Origin: Leptodactylus fallax
Taxonomy: Eukaryota; Chordata; Amphibia; Anura; Leptodactylidae
Direction of reading: 5' to 3'
Assembly: GCA_947044405.1 (NCBI GenBank)
Contig: CAMRHE010000358.1
Location: 1,922,001 to 1,986,000 of the forward strand
Length of the DNA: 64,000 nucleotides
The notes beneath the pieces are model-generated. The model was not told the DNA's origin, searched no databases, and was given only the letters and a program-made list of their open reading frames with translations. Of the stretch, positions 34,379-46,076 are shown in pieces; position 1 is the stretch's first letter; every line of letters starts with the position of its first letter. The translations under genes and the position numbers were made by a program.

Positions 34379-34573
34379 AAAAAAAATTGCTCTTTCTGAT
34401 GAAGAATTTTTGATTGCTTTCACCCTTGGGGTCTTCCCCTGGACCCGGATATTGTTGCTGTATAGTCCCCATCCCCCCCTTTTTTTTCCTTCCTTCTTTC
34501 TTCCCTCTCATTCTGTTGTCACTGCATTTTATGTCTTTTTGAAAACCAATAAACTTTCAATTGAAATAAAAAG
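34379..34573 (+). mobile_element. Short 5'-truncated Tx1/L1-like LINE tail with target duplication
   Basis: The insert ends 'gaaaaccaataaactttcaattgaaataaaa', a 3' end typical of Tx1/L1-type LINEs in amphibians. AGATGGCCAAAGAA (14 bp) stands on both sides, at 34365-34378 and 34574-34587. Pyrimidine-rich sequence lies inside. It has no coding capacity left. Family assignment is by the tail only. Confidence 0.55.
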
Positions 34574-34593
34574 AGATGGCCAAAGAATGATTA

Positions 34594-35440
34594 TAATCAC
34601 ACCAGAATATAATAAAGTAATAAGTGTTTAATAAATGAAAAGATATAATACTTAGCTGTATGGGGAGCCCCATTATATATCATGCACTGACATATGCCCA
34701 TCGTTCGATGACTTCCAGATTTGCATGTCATCAATTTCATGATCCATTCCGAGACTGCTCAACAATAGCTCCCTTCAGTTTTATAGTACCTTTGGGGGAG
34801 GGTAAGGGGCTGTGTGGTCAGCTTATAAAATGACCATTTATGGTACAAGAATTTGAAGAAATGCTTATCTACTTATCAGTATAGACTGACCAGTATAGTA
34901 TACAGAAATACAGAGAAATCTACAGAATTAACCTCCTATACAGATACAAGAAATACATATAGACTACTGTAGTAAGACATTAACCCTGTCATATCACATA
35001 AATAAGACACTATGATTTTGTGGAAAAAACATGTCCTATTACAGGGACTAACTAGGCAACTGTGTAGGACTCCAATCCCCAAAGGACCCTCCTGCATCAG
35101 TATTGTTGTTCAGCTGACCACCTGTGTTAGCAAGCAGGCAGACTTGCTTAGTTATAGACTGAGAGATGCAGCCAATACACAGAAGTCTAGAAGACGTCGT
35201 GCCCATACTCTTCTCAGAATACTGCCAACTCTCCTCCTCTTGCTGCTGTGTGAGCACTGTTGTACTGCGTCCTGATGTCATACATCATCAGGGCATATTG
35301 TATAGCAGTGCAGACAACATCCTAATGCTGTATGATGTCAGGACACAATTGTGACTACTGTATAATGTATATGGTCCTGCGTGTTGTGTTCCAGAAGAGA
35401 AGCCACAGGAGAAATGTATGAATGTTGTTGCATGGTCTGG
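34594..35440. other. Unannotated sequence
   Basis: No gene was seen. 'aatcacaccagaatataataaagtaataagtgtttaat' near 34591 has an inverted relative near 36035-36090, so both belong to one dispersed repeat. At 35269-35340 'tgatgtcatacatcatcagg' and 'atgctgtatgatgtcagga' form a weak inverted pair. Confidence 0.35.
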
Positions 35441-36690
35441 GGTAACATAGTATCATAGTTAGTATGGTTGAAAAAAGACATTTTCAGTATCAAATTCAAC
35501 CAGGGGATGGGAAAGGGCATGATTGAAGGAAATAAGTATTCTCTACATTTCCACAAGCATCAATGCTATTTTGCTCTAAAATGGCATCTAAGCCTTTTTT
35601 GAAGCTGTTAGCTGTTGCTGCTTGTAATAGGACATGATTTTCCATAAAAGCATACTGTCTTATTGATGTGACATGACAGGTTAATTTCTTATTGATCAGT
35701 ATGATCACTATGAATAATTTCTGTTACTGATCAGCTAAACATTCCTTTAATTTCCTGTTCTCCCATAAATGGTTATTTTATGAGCAGACACCCACACAGT
35801 CCAGGAAGGCCACTCACCCCCCCCTCCGCCGCGCCCCCATCTCCAAATATATCATAAAACTCTATGTTCTATTGTGCTTGTTGGCTTCAGCTGGGTCCCA
35901 GCACACTTTGGATGTCATTGAAAGAGATGGGTGTATATTAGAGCGTAATATGCAATGGGACCCCCAATTTCCTCATGTGAAGAACTATTCCATATTTGTA
36001 GACACTGGTAACTGCAGCTAAATATTATCTATCTTAATGTATTAAACACTTTTTTGTTGTTATATTCTGGTGTGATTAAAAGCATTCTTTGACCATCATT
36101 GAGTGATCTTGCTATAAAAACCAGTTTACCTACACTGCTGAGATCAACTCCTTGGGTAGGTTATTCCACAGATTCACAGTCCTTACAGTGAAGAAGCCTT
36201 GTCACCTCTGTAGATTAAACCTTTTTTTCTCCAGACGGAGGGAGCGCCCCCTTGTCTTTTATATGGAAGAGCTTTTCCCCAAATTTCTTGTATGGGCCAT
36301 TTATATAGGTTTATCATGTCTCCCCTTAATCTCTCCTCATAACTGAGGTCCTCCATGCCCTTATCAATTTTGTTGCCCTCTTTTAAACCTTTTCCATCTC
36401 TTGGACATCCTTTTTATGAACTTGTGCTCAGAACTGAAGTGCATGTTCCAGATGGGGCCGCACCAATGATTTATTAAGTGGTAATATTACACCCCTGTCC
36501 TGCAAGTCCATACCCCTTTTAATACATGATAATATCCTGCTGGCCTTAGACATTGCATGCTGTAATTTAATCTATGATCTACAAGTACACCCAGGTCCTT
36601 GTCCACCAGTGACTCTCCCATCTTTACTCCCCCTAGGACATACAGTATGTTGCATGCAGACTAATTTTATCCAGATGCATAACTTTACAT

Positions 36691-37230
36691 TTATCCACAT
36701 TGAACCTCATAAGCCATGTGGATATCCAGACACTCAGTGTGCCCAAGTCTGCTTGTAACGTATGTACATCCTCCATAGACTTCACTCACTGTATTACGTA
36801 GCTTGGTGTCATCTGCAAAAATAGAGACAGTGCCATTAATCCCATCATCTATATCATTAATATATAAATTAAATAGCAGTGGACCCAACACTGAACCCTG
36901 GGGTACACCACTTATAACAGAGGACCATTCTGAGCTTCAGTCATTGACCACAACTCTCTAGATACGATACTTTAACCTATTTTCAATCCAATTACAAACT
37001 ATATTTTCCAAGCCAATTAAGCCAATGTCAAATGCTTTTGTAAAGTCCAGGAACACTTTATCCACAGCCTCCCCTCTGTCCAGACTTCTACTCACCTCTT
37101 CATAAAAACAAATCAGGTTAATATGGCAACTTCAGTCACCTAGTAAAACTGTGCTGTCTGCTATTTATAATATTATGCACTGTCACATACTCCTGTATAT
37201 AGTCACTTAAGAGCCCCTGAAACAGTTTCC
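36691..37230 (-). pseudogene. LINE reverse transcriptase fragment
   Basis: The clearest coding remnant of the LINE. The minus-strand frame 36691-36891 reads [12 protein letters not shown]...SIFADDTKL, covering RT motifs of the palm domain, with catalytic Asp-Asp in FADD. Upstream in the same orientation are GVPQGSV and RSLDRGEAVDKVFLDFTKAF, separated by stops and a short deletion. It would have primed LINE cDNA synthesis but is broken. Confidence 0.8.
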
Positions 37231-37602
37231 CCACAATGGATGTTAATCTCACCAGTATGTAATTACCTGGGGAAGCCCTTTTTGGAAACAGTCACCATAG
37301 AGTCCATTTGTGTGTTTATGCAGTTTATTATATTGGTTGATGAATTACCAGCTTTGGTGACATTAACATCAACTACTGCCTGTTCTTCTGTATACACAGA
37401 GCTGAAGAACCCATTTAGTAGCTCTGCTTTTTCTTGGTTCCGTGTAACTCCCTATTACTATTATCATTATTTAGGGGACCTACGTGTTCTATCTGACCTT
37501 GGTTTTTTTGCATTGATATATTTAAAGAATTTTGGGGTTAGGTTTGCGTCCCTTAGCCACCTGCAATTCATTATGTATTTTAGCTGATTTTATTTCCCTT
37601 TT

Positions 37603-37968
37603 ATAGATTGGACAGAGCCGATGTTTCGACGTCAAAATGGCCGACTGGAGTTGCGCAGTCGGCTCTGTCCAATGCGACGTGGCAGAGCCGACTGATCATG
37701 CACGGAATTTGAATACTGAACAGACACGATCGGCGGGTGCTGACGCTGGAGAGTGGCGGCACTGGATCTTCAGAAGAGCGTGTGACATGAGCACAGGGTG
37801 AACGCCCTCTGTGCTTTCTGAAGACTAATTTACATAAAGAAGAAAGAAGAAAATTCTCCAAAATGGCGGCGCGGAGCAGAAAAATGGTAGGAGACGAATA
37901 GCCTTTCTAAAGGCTATTCCGATGTGCTGTTAGTTGAAATAGGGTTTCCCAATGATAGAATCCCTTTA
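37603..37968. mobile_element. Non-coding insertion inside the CR1-like LINE
   Basis: GC-rich sequence with CpG-containing words ('cgacgtcaaaatggccgactgg', 'aaaatggcggcgcggagc') interrupts the LINE. The right end GATAGAATCCCTTTAA resembles ends of anuran TTAA-type repeats. A foldback 'tagcctttctaaaggcta' lies at about 37899-37916. The left boundary is not precise. The 86-residue minus-strand frame has no recognisable domain. Confidence 0.45.
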
Positions 37969-38669
37969 AATGACTTCCACTTAACCTCTGTATCACTATT
38001 TAACAATAGCTGTTCCCAGTCTATATCCTGAAGTACAGCCCTTAACTTGGGAAATTGAGATTTGTTTTTGTTTTTTTTACAATTTACTGTAGATGGAACC
38101 TGATTAGGTTATGGTCACTATTATAAACAGTGACATCTCCAACATGTCTTGCATTATTAGAAATGATCAGATCCAGTAGAGCATCCCCTCTAGTTGGATC
38201 TTCTACAAGCTGAACTGTAAAATTGTCCTGCAATAAGTTGATGAATTTCTTCCCCTTTGCAGTCTGATTTATACTGATTAGTCCTTATATATGTATATAT
38301 CAATAGCCTATATATTAGTAATATTATTATATATTATGCAAATAGATGGGTCTTACATCTAATACATCCTTTCTGACTGCTCCCATCATGCTCAGCACTG
38401 CCAACATCACATTTCCACAAACCAAGGGATATTATGACTGTACAAAAGGAGAGCTGGTAAATTTTAATTACTGTATAGTATAATAATTCTAGAGCCTGTG
38501 AGCAGGAAAAATGGATAATGCTTGTTGTTCTGTTTATTGAAACAACTACATTACTGGATATGATGGTCTGTTTCCAGACCTAGTGTTATGTTGTTAATAA
38601 AGTATTGTCCAAAAAGGGGGAAGCAGACAGTGTGGCATTTTGAGATAAAATAAGTGATACTGTATAGTG

Positions 38670-38959
38670 TAACAAATAACCATGGTGCACCATAGGAAAA
38701 CTTGCAATGGAGTCCCACTCTACCATGACCACCTTACATAGCAAGATCAGAACTTGAAGAGTGTACATTTATTTTGGTTTCCTTTAGACACAGGAAAATT
38801 ACAAGGATAATAAACACAGTGATATCACAGTCCCGGGATAATGCACACAGTGATATTACAGTATAGAGCTAAGGTACGCAGTGATGTCACAGTACAAAGA
38901 TAATGAACACAGAGATGTCATAGTGCAGGGATAATGTAGACAATGATGTCACAGTCCAG
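38670..38959 (+). repeat. Dispersed repeat with 5-unit 31-bp array
   Basis: Five 31-bp units lie at 38805-38835, 38836-38866, 38867-38897, 38898-38928 and 38929-38959, each like GGATAATGCACACAGTGATA followed by 'tcacagtcccg'. The sequence before it ('ggtgcaccataggaaaacttg...catgaccacctta') matches that before the 42425 array, so both are copies of one dispersed repeat that carries the array. Confidence 0.8.
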
Positions 38960-41900
38960 CACAGATGTATGCAAGAGGTGCTGGAGTGCAGCACTGCACC
39001 ATCCGTCATTGCTACGGCATTATACAGCCTCTCTGTGCTGGCTTCATGCACATGGCTCTGCCATCTGCACACTTATTCTAGAGGTAGCTTTTTCAAAATG
39101 TATTGTCCCAGAGTTCTCCATCAACTTTAATCTTGCCTGGGAAAAAGTAAAAATGTAGAATTATCATGACATAAGCAGCACTTTTATGGATCACTTAGAA
39201 GAGAAGTTCTGTGTTCCTCCCTCCCAAGCAGAATTGAATCATGTTAAAAAGCTTTTCTGTAATTCTAATGTAATATGCTACTGACTGATAACACAACCCC
39301 AATTTGTATCCAGCATATATCTGTAGTCACAAAACTATGCATGCCCATTGATAAAATTAAATGTGAAGTCTAGAGATATCAATTGATTTTATTCATAGAA
39401 AAATATTCTGCTTTCCATAAGGTTTGGAAGGATGGTAAATGTCAGCCTCGATTTTCCCAGTATAACAGCTTGGATTTCTTTGCAGTAGTCTTTTATTTCT
39501 CTAGAAAATGCTATCCTAATATAGTTCAGCTGTAATTTATTCAGGGCGTCGGAGTCACAAGCCAAATTTGACAGTTGAAATCTGAAATCTGAAGGTAAAT
39601 TAATAGAGGTCATCATCTGGATTGCATTGCAATAGAAAAACAAAACACATTTGTGTTGTCTATCAGAGCGATCTGGGTTTCTGAACTTTACATACAATAT
39701 ATGATTTTCATTCAGTAGGCTTCCAGATCCAAAGCACTGTAAATATACACTCGAAGAAAATTGTGTTCTAAATAAATACATCAAATATTTATGAAGGCAT
39801 CTCCTGGGAAATTGTAATCATTCCTGAAGTTGAAAATCCTTTCTCCACTTCCTTGCCCATGTATATACAGCACATTTAAAACTTTTAATAAAATAAGCAT
39901 ATATTTATCATCAAATTTATATTGTACCTTGCAGAAGTACGAAAGTCCAACAAGTCAAGTGATTTTTTTCTGAATTAGAAATGGCACAAATGGCTATAAA
40001 CAGTATTTTTAGTGCAACACATGTAATGCTATTGTCACACTAATACATGGGTCAAGGTTACCTCTATCACAGCACAGGTGCAGCTTCCCATGCTTACTCA
40101 TTGGGTGGGAGAGAAGCAATGTATTTTAACTTAAAATCTAAGCAGATACATAGAAGAGATTGAGAACCCCACAACTGATTTATTGAACTCTATAAAGCAA
40201 AAACTAGCTGTTTTTGCTACTGTGATGCACTGGACATCACCAGGGCTATGGCAGATTTGGTTTAAACAATGTGTAAAATATAAAAAAAAATATTTAAATT
40301 AAAATTCCAGACATGCCATTCAGTATAATAGTATGGCACTATGTTATGTTCTTTATATTTGTAAATAATAGATCATCATGTCCAGGCTTGAACTAGTCCA
40401 CAGGAGATCAAGGAAATGCCCTGGTGGGCCCCTGACCCAGGGGGACTAGTGGGCCCCTAGTCCCCCAACCCTTGCAAAAGTGCTGCCTGGCATAGTAGAC
40501 TCACTGCACTACATACAGACAGGCAGCATCTCACACAGCCTTTTCTCCCATATCATAAACTGGGTAGAATATTTAACAATCTACCCAGTTTATTATATAT
40601 AAATGCATTAGATGACTGAGATGACATATAAGGACAGATACAAGTCAACCACTATCTTCCCTCCTGGGCCCTTTCTCCTTACTGTCAATGCAGGACCCCC
40701 ATCACCTCACAGAGGTAAGGGGGCCTTAATCTAAGACAAGGAGTAGGTAGAAGGCTAATACTGAAAAAATGGGACGTAGATAATATTTGCATTTACCTGT
40801 ATAGCGGGCCCCAGTGGAGCCCACTGTGACACCGATCATTACCACTAGAAATACTGTAATATGCAACTATTCGCTATACATATAGTAGAACTAATAGCAA
40901 TCCCTATTTCAAGTATCCATGCTTTGAGGCAGCATTGGCATGTGCCTTCTGCTGATCACATTTGGATATATTATTTAGCAGCCCATATTTCAATCCATAA
41001 ATAAATGTAACATATGTATTTTAATATTCCTAGAATTAATTGATATTACAGTATAGTAAAAATCCACGGCAGAACATGTTTGAGTTAAAAAAAAAAAATA
41101 TATAAGAAATATAAGAAACTTAGCTGATACAAAGTAAACTTTTAGAAAAATTCTAATAGCTTCAATGCTAAGTTAAAGAGCTTAAGATAATATTGCTGAG
41201 ACCTGTTTCTTTTTATGATATTATTTTATATCCTTTTAAATTAATTTTTGATTTTCTATAAAACATACTTTTCTGTACTCAATAGACCAGTGAAATAAAT
41301 AATACAAGACAGTTAAATGCCTTACATCCACAATATTTCACATTCATTATTTTGCTGAGTTCAGAAAATTACAAATTAAGATTCCAGAAAAGAGAGTAGG
41401 CCATCAGAACTGTTGGATGTACAAATGTGAGAGTGGGTGGTTAGAGTAGCAGAGAAGAGATTGTCATTGGCAGAACAGAGATTTCATATAGTGTGGTAAC
41501 TGTAAATTTAGAGAGGAAATGTGAGATGGAGCAGGATGGGAAAGGGCTTTTTGACTAAAGTGAGAATTTTGAATTTCAATAAATGGACAGTCAGTGAATA
41601 AATGGGAAAAGCATTAGAGAAAACAGAGGGGTTAAGGATATTTTTGGAGTATTCCTTTTAGCGTGTACATTCTGCTCAGAGAAAGAGGAAGTAGTTAAAG
41701 ATAGCGATACAATAATATTTATTGCAGGTCATGGAGGGAATAGAGTACAGGTGAGGAGCTACATAAACCCTTATCTCACATGAACATCAAAGGATTTACA
41801 ACACAATTAAATTTAAATAATTTTAAAAAATTCTGGTTTTTAAAGATTTTCTCAAACCATGTAAGTGGTGATAGTCTTTTGTCTTGATCATTTGCCATTG

Positions 41901-42289
41901 GATATGACCATGAATGCAGGAACTTTCTATGGTATGGAACTTATAAACCCAACTATGCTTATTATTGCTTATTGTGGCCATGTTATCAGGCAGGGGCACT
42001 ATATGCATAAGAAGATAACCTAGCTACAATAAGGAAATTATAGGCTATATGAGGCTTGACTATTGTTTGAGGGCCCATTCAGGGCTGCTTATGAAATGAA
42101 TAAGTTAAAGCAGTTATCTCATCAAGACAACCCCTTTATGAATTGAAGATGGCCCTGTGATCAGGTTATCTCCAGGGGTCCAGTGTTTGAAGCTTTCGCT
42201 GGTCATGCACTTCCCCTGCAAAATGAAATGTAGTATCACAGTACATGCCACTTATTCATATGAATGGCCTGACCACACAATTTATGAAT
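38960..42289. other. AT-rich sequence with few repeats
   Basis: No gene was recognised. The longest frame (39389-39784, minus, 131 residues) shows no known domain. 40384-40480 is a diverged copy of the GGCTTGGACTGGCCCACC-type repeat seen at 3541. 41080-41100 contains A-rich simple sequence. Confidence 0.35.
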
Positions 42290-42670
42290 ACAGATGCATA
42301 ACAAAAAACTTATGGTACCACGTAGCAAAACTTGTGGTTGTGGCTCTAGTTTAACATGACCACCTTCAGAGGCAAGTTTAGCACAGGATCAGCTTGTGGC
42401 TATTTTGGTCTCCCTTGTGCACAGGGATAATACATAAAGTGATGACACAGTACAAGAATAATCTTCTCAGTGTTGTTACAGCACAGAAATCACATCAACA
42501 GCGATGATATATTAGTACAAGGACAATAATACAAACTATGATATAATAACACAGGAATGGCGCAATCCCAGTATAGAAAAAGACATACTGTATAATGATG
42601 TCCCATACATGCTTTATGATGTTGCAACACAGGAATAATGTAAAATGTATGACAAGGAATGATGCAAGTA
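42290..42670 (+). repeat. Dispersed repeat with decayed 31-bp array, second copy
   Basis: 'gtaccacgtagcaaaacttg', 'acatgaccacctt' and 'ttggtctccc' match 38685-38785. Array units begin at 42425 (GGATAATACATAAAGTGATG) and 42456, 31 bp apart, and then become irregular. Fragments of the unit ('aggaataatg', 'gatgttgcaacacag') continue to about 42650. Confidence 0.7.
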
Positions 42671-42699
42671 GTATAATGTTGTACCGTGTTAGCCATAGA

Positions 42700-42895
42700 A
42701 AGTAGTGGAAGAGTGAAGAAATCAGGCTATACCTTTTAGAGGCTAACTGAGTATATTTGATAAGAAAGCTTTCGAGATTTTCAGTTTCTAGTATAACACC
42801 ATGTCTGAAGAAGAGAGCTAGCACTCTTGAAAGCTTACCTATCACATATACTCAGCCTCTAAAAGGTATCGCCTGATTTCTTCACTCTTCCAAGG
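42700..42895 (+). mobile_element. Relic of a second PLE family (pLTR-like end)
   Basis: 'ggaagagtgaagaaatcagg...taccttttagaggctaactgag' at the left is the inverse of 'ctcagcctctaaaaggta...cctgatttcttcactcttcc' at the right, so the segment folds on itself. The middle (CTGAAGAAGAGAGC then CTCTTGAAAGCTTA) resembles terminal sequences of vertebrate Penelope-like elements carrying hammerhead motifs. There is no coding part. Confidence 0.5.
42801..42840 (+). ncRNA. Degenerate hammerhead-like core
   Basis: CTGAAGA (42805-42811) fits the CUGANGA core. Helix II could pair AGAG (42812-42815) with CTCT (42824-42827). GAAA (42829-42832) is followed by GCTT, a minimal helix III. Flanking helix I pairing is weak (one or two pairs), so it is probably non-functional. 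Confidence 0.4.
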
Positions 42896-44296
42896 AATGA
42901 TGCACACAGCAATTGTAACCATGGAGTCCATAGTGAAAGTTGGAATGGCATCACATTCAATTTTAAACAACTCCTTCCATTGTCCTAACTGGTCCTTATT
43001 TTTCAGTGGATATTGGCCGCTGAGTTGTTGGGACTGAAGGTAGTGGCTGCGCCAGATATGCTGATAGCTACGCCCAACCATGGATGAAACAGATCTGTCA
43101 GAGTTGACAAACCTGCTCAACCTAATATAAAGGCGAACTAAGTTTAAAAGCCTTAATAGGTTAAAGTGAGACAATCCTTTAAGTTGAAAAATAATGGTAA
43201 GATTGGATTCATAATACAGTAGATATCATATAAAATATACATGTGCGTATACATAAAATATACATATGTTAATATTTTCAGTAGTACAGTACTATAGTTT
43301 CACAGCATGGTATATCTTTCTTGGTTAAGTAAGAATTCAGTTATTTTGATAACCAGCAAGCATCTAAAAAGTTCCTCCACAAGACTGTCTGCTCTCGCCT
43401 TGAAAATAATGATCTAGTTCCTTAGGTAGCTAAGTTTGTATACTATAGATTGAGACATTTGTATTTTATGGCTTTGGAGGTGAAGAATAAACAAGATAAA
43501 ATGATAGCTTAGGAAATAATGGAGGCTTCACTATAAGCTTGGCACCATTTGCTATAATGTTTCCATTCTGCATTCTGAGCCTTGAGGACATATAATTTCA
43601 CCTTCCATTGTTTTCTATTACAGGTAAATGTGCTATCACATATTGTATAGCACAAGCAATGTTTGTCCAAACCCTTGAAAGTTGAACTTTTGAGATAACA
43701 TGATAAATAATATTTCCCAAGGCTATGTGCTGATGATTACATCAAAAACAATTGGATTTGTTCAAAATATTATTTTTTAGGAACACTTTAAGGTTAGGTT
43801 TAAAAAAAAAAAAAAGATTTTATTACCATTATATATATTTTCTTTTTCAAATTAATTTTAACTTTGTAGTTAAATGCATTTATATGGCAGCTAGGGCTGC
43901 CTATGTACATTCCTATTAGGCCATACCAAAGCTATGACCTAAATAGAATGCCTGTCATCAGGGCCAGCGTTAGGTGGGCAGACTGGGCAATTGCTGGGCA
44001 AACTGGGTTAATAGCTGTTTGGAAAGTTCCCTGCACTTCGCTGCTGCAGCTGCTTGTGCCACCTTAATAAAACTGGTTGTTCTGCCTTAAAACCCTCCCC
44101 TTCCTCCTCCTCCTTGTCTCCATGGGGATGGAGATTGAGAGAAGGTCTGCAGCTAGTAAGGATGTGAGTCCTCCTGCCAGACCTCCAGTTACTGAATTCT
44201 CACAAATGGCTTCCACTGCAGCTAGCAAACCTGCAAAAAGTATGTGTACTTGTGTGTAATGTGTATATGTAATGTGTCTAAATGTGTAAATATGTG
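42896..44296. other. Unannotated AT-rich sequence
   Basis: No gene was identified. The 110-residue minus-strand frame at 42842-43174 partly overlaps the PLE relic and has no domain. 44000-44296 is GC-richer, ending in TGTGTAA-type low complexity (44240-44300) that abuts the truncated Tc1. Confidence 0.35.
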
Positions 44297-45164
44297 TTTG
44301 TGAACAGCAGTTTTCAGCTCTTTCCACAGATTCTCGATTGGATTCAGGTCTGGACTTTGACTTGGCCATTCTAACACCTGGATACGTTTATTTGTGAACC
44401 ATTCCATTGTAGATTTTTTTTTATGTTTGGGATCATTGTTTTGTCGGAAGATAAATCTCTGTCCCAGTCTCAGGTCTTTTGCAGACTCCAACAGGTTTTC
44501 TTCCAGAATGGTCCTGTATTTGGCTCCGTCCATCTTCCCATCAATTTTAACCATCTTCCCTGTCCCTGCTGAAGAAAAGCAGGCCCAAACCATGATGCTG
44601 CCACCACCATGTTTGACAGTGGGGATGGTGTGTTCAGGGTGATGAGCTGTGTTGCTTTTACGCCAAACATATCGTTTTTCATTGTGGCCAAAAAGTTCGA
44701 TTTTGGTTTCATCTGACCAGAGCACCTTCTTCCACATGTTTGGTGTGTCTCCCAGGTGGCTTGTGGCAAACTTTAAACGAGATTTTTTATGGATATCTTT
44801 GAGAAATGGCTTTTTTTTCTTGCCACTCTTCCATAAAGGCCAGATTTGTGCAGTGTACGATTGTTGTCCTATGGACAGACTCTCCCACCTCAGCTGTAGA
44901 TCTCTGCAGTTCATCCAGAGTGATCATGGGCCTCTTGGCTGCATCTCTGATCAGTCTTCTCCTTGTTTGAAATTAAAGTTTAGAGGGACGGCCGGGTCTT
45001 GGTAGATTTGCAGTGGTCTGAAACTCCTTCCATTTCAATATGATCGCTTGCACAGTGCTCCTTGGGATGTTTAAAGTTTGGGAAATCTTTTTGTATCCAA
45101 ATCCAGCTTTAAACATCTCCACAACAGTATCACGGACCTGCCTGGTGTGTTCCTTGGTCTTCAT
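44297..45164 (-). pseudogene. Tc1 transposase, truncated and catalytically mutated
   Basis: The N-terminal helix-turn-helix region (MKTKEHTRQVRDTVVEMF ... SQTLNIPRSTVQAI) and the GRPSKL linker occupy 44973-45164, ending in a stop. The catalytic part continues at 44222-44914 after a frame change near 44880. It shows WSDETKIELFG, HGGGSIMVW and NPIENLWKELK. The second Asp of the DDE triad is replaced (QNNDPKH instead of the family's QDNDPKH). The C-terminus after KTAVHKH is lost and replaced by low-complexity codons. Confidence 0.9.
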
Positions 45165-45557
45165 GATGCTCTCTGCGCTTTAAACAGAACCCTGAGACTA
45201 TCACAGAGCAGGTGCATTTATACGGAGACTTGATTACACACAGGTGGATTATATTTATCATCATCAGTCATTTAGGACAACATTGGATCATTCAGAGATC
45301 CTCACTGAACTTCTGGAGTGAGTTTGCTGCACTGAAAGTAAAGGGGCCGAATAATATTGCACGCCCCACTTTTCAGTTTTTTATTTTTTATAAAAGTTTA
45401 AAATAACCAATAAATTTCGTTCCACTTCACAATTGTGTCCCACTTGTTGTTGATTCTTCACCAAAAAAATAAAAATGTTATATCCTTATGTTTGAAGCCT
45501 GAAATGTGGCAAAAGGTTGAAAAGTTCAAGGGGGCCGAATACTTTCGCAAGGCACTG
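44297..45557 (-). mobile_element. Truncated Tc1 element, 5' end intact
   Basis: The intact terminal repeat on the right (5' side of the gene) reads CAGTGCCTTGCGAAAGTATT inward from 45557, with TA at 45558-45559. I recognise this end from Tc1 elements of frogs and fish. The other end is missing: homology stops inside the transposase around 44297, where TGTGTAA-rich simple sequence begins. Confidence 0.88.
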
Positions 45558-45564
45558 TATATAC

Positions 45565-45848
45565 GATAGACAGATATTATACCTGTATATAAACTTACAC
45601 TGTATACAGTATATCAGACACAGACAGTACACGACTTTACACATTATACACATTAAATATTATACTATATATTATTAATAGCATAACTATTATGCTATGT
45701 TTTATACTATAAAATATAATTTTAAAGTATATATATCGGTGTATATATATCTATATGTTCATATGTATGCATAATGTATAAGAATGTATATATAATGTAT
45801 TATAATATGATGTTTTATAGTATACTACATGGTATATTGAGATGGTGT
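45565..45848. repeat. TA-rich simple sequence
   Basis: TATA, ATGTATA and similar words dominate this stretch, next to the Tc1 end. No gene. Confidence 0.6.
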
Positions 45849-45851
45849 AAG

Positions 45852-46074
45852 GCTGGGTTTACATGGCACTTTTTCTGCTGAAGAACTGCATGTGGTTTAT
45901 ATTGTATATGTGGTTATATTTCATCTGTATGGTGACGGCCATTACATGGGAATCTTCTAGTGTACTGGTCTTTATCATACAGGTGACATGTATAGTACTA
46001 TGAGCTACTTATAGTTGCAATCATACACAGCATGCAGTTCTTCAGCAAAAAAGTGCTGTGTAAATCCAGTCTCA
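45852..46074. mobile_element. GGCTGGGTTTACATGG foldback MITE
   Basis: The left GGCTGGGTTTACATGGCAC mirrors the right GTGCTGTGTAAATCCAGTC. Inner arms 'ttctgctgaagaactgcatg' and 'catgcagttcttcagcaaa' pair closely. TAA precedes the left end; the right flank is TCA. It is immediately followed by another MITE. Confidence 0.65.
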
Positions 46075-46076
46075 GA

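Larger units (their letters stand above)
35441..38300 (-). mobile_element. CR1-like non-LTR retrotransposon, decayed, interrupted
   Basis: Read on the minus strand. Near 38140 there is the end of an endonuclease (SDHNLIRFHL). Next comes a linker resembling 'KYINAKK...ELLNGFFSSVYTEEQ' (about 37590-37370), then RT pieces ([51 protein letters not shown]) and SIFADDTKL with its FADD box (about 37280-36800). A 3' part runs to 35441, ending near 'taacatagtatcatagttag'. Frameshifts, stops and deletions are frequent. An unrelated segment (about 35625-36140) and another at 37603-37968 split it. CR1 versus L2-type cannot be separated without comparison. Confidence 0.75.

Noticed and set aside
37601..37861. 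86-residue minus-strand frame as a gene
   Set aside because: It lies in a GC-rich non-coding insertion inside a LINE and has no recognisable domain.
39389..39784. A 131-residue minus-strand frame as a host gene
   Set aside because: No domain, signal peptide or repeat was recognised and no splice context was evident. Frames of this length arise by chance in 64 kb of AT-rich DNA.
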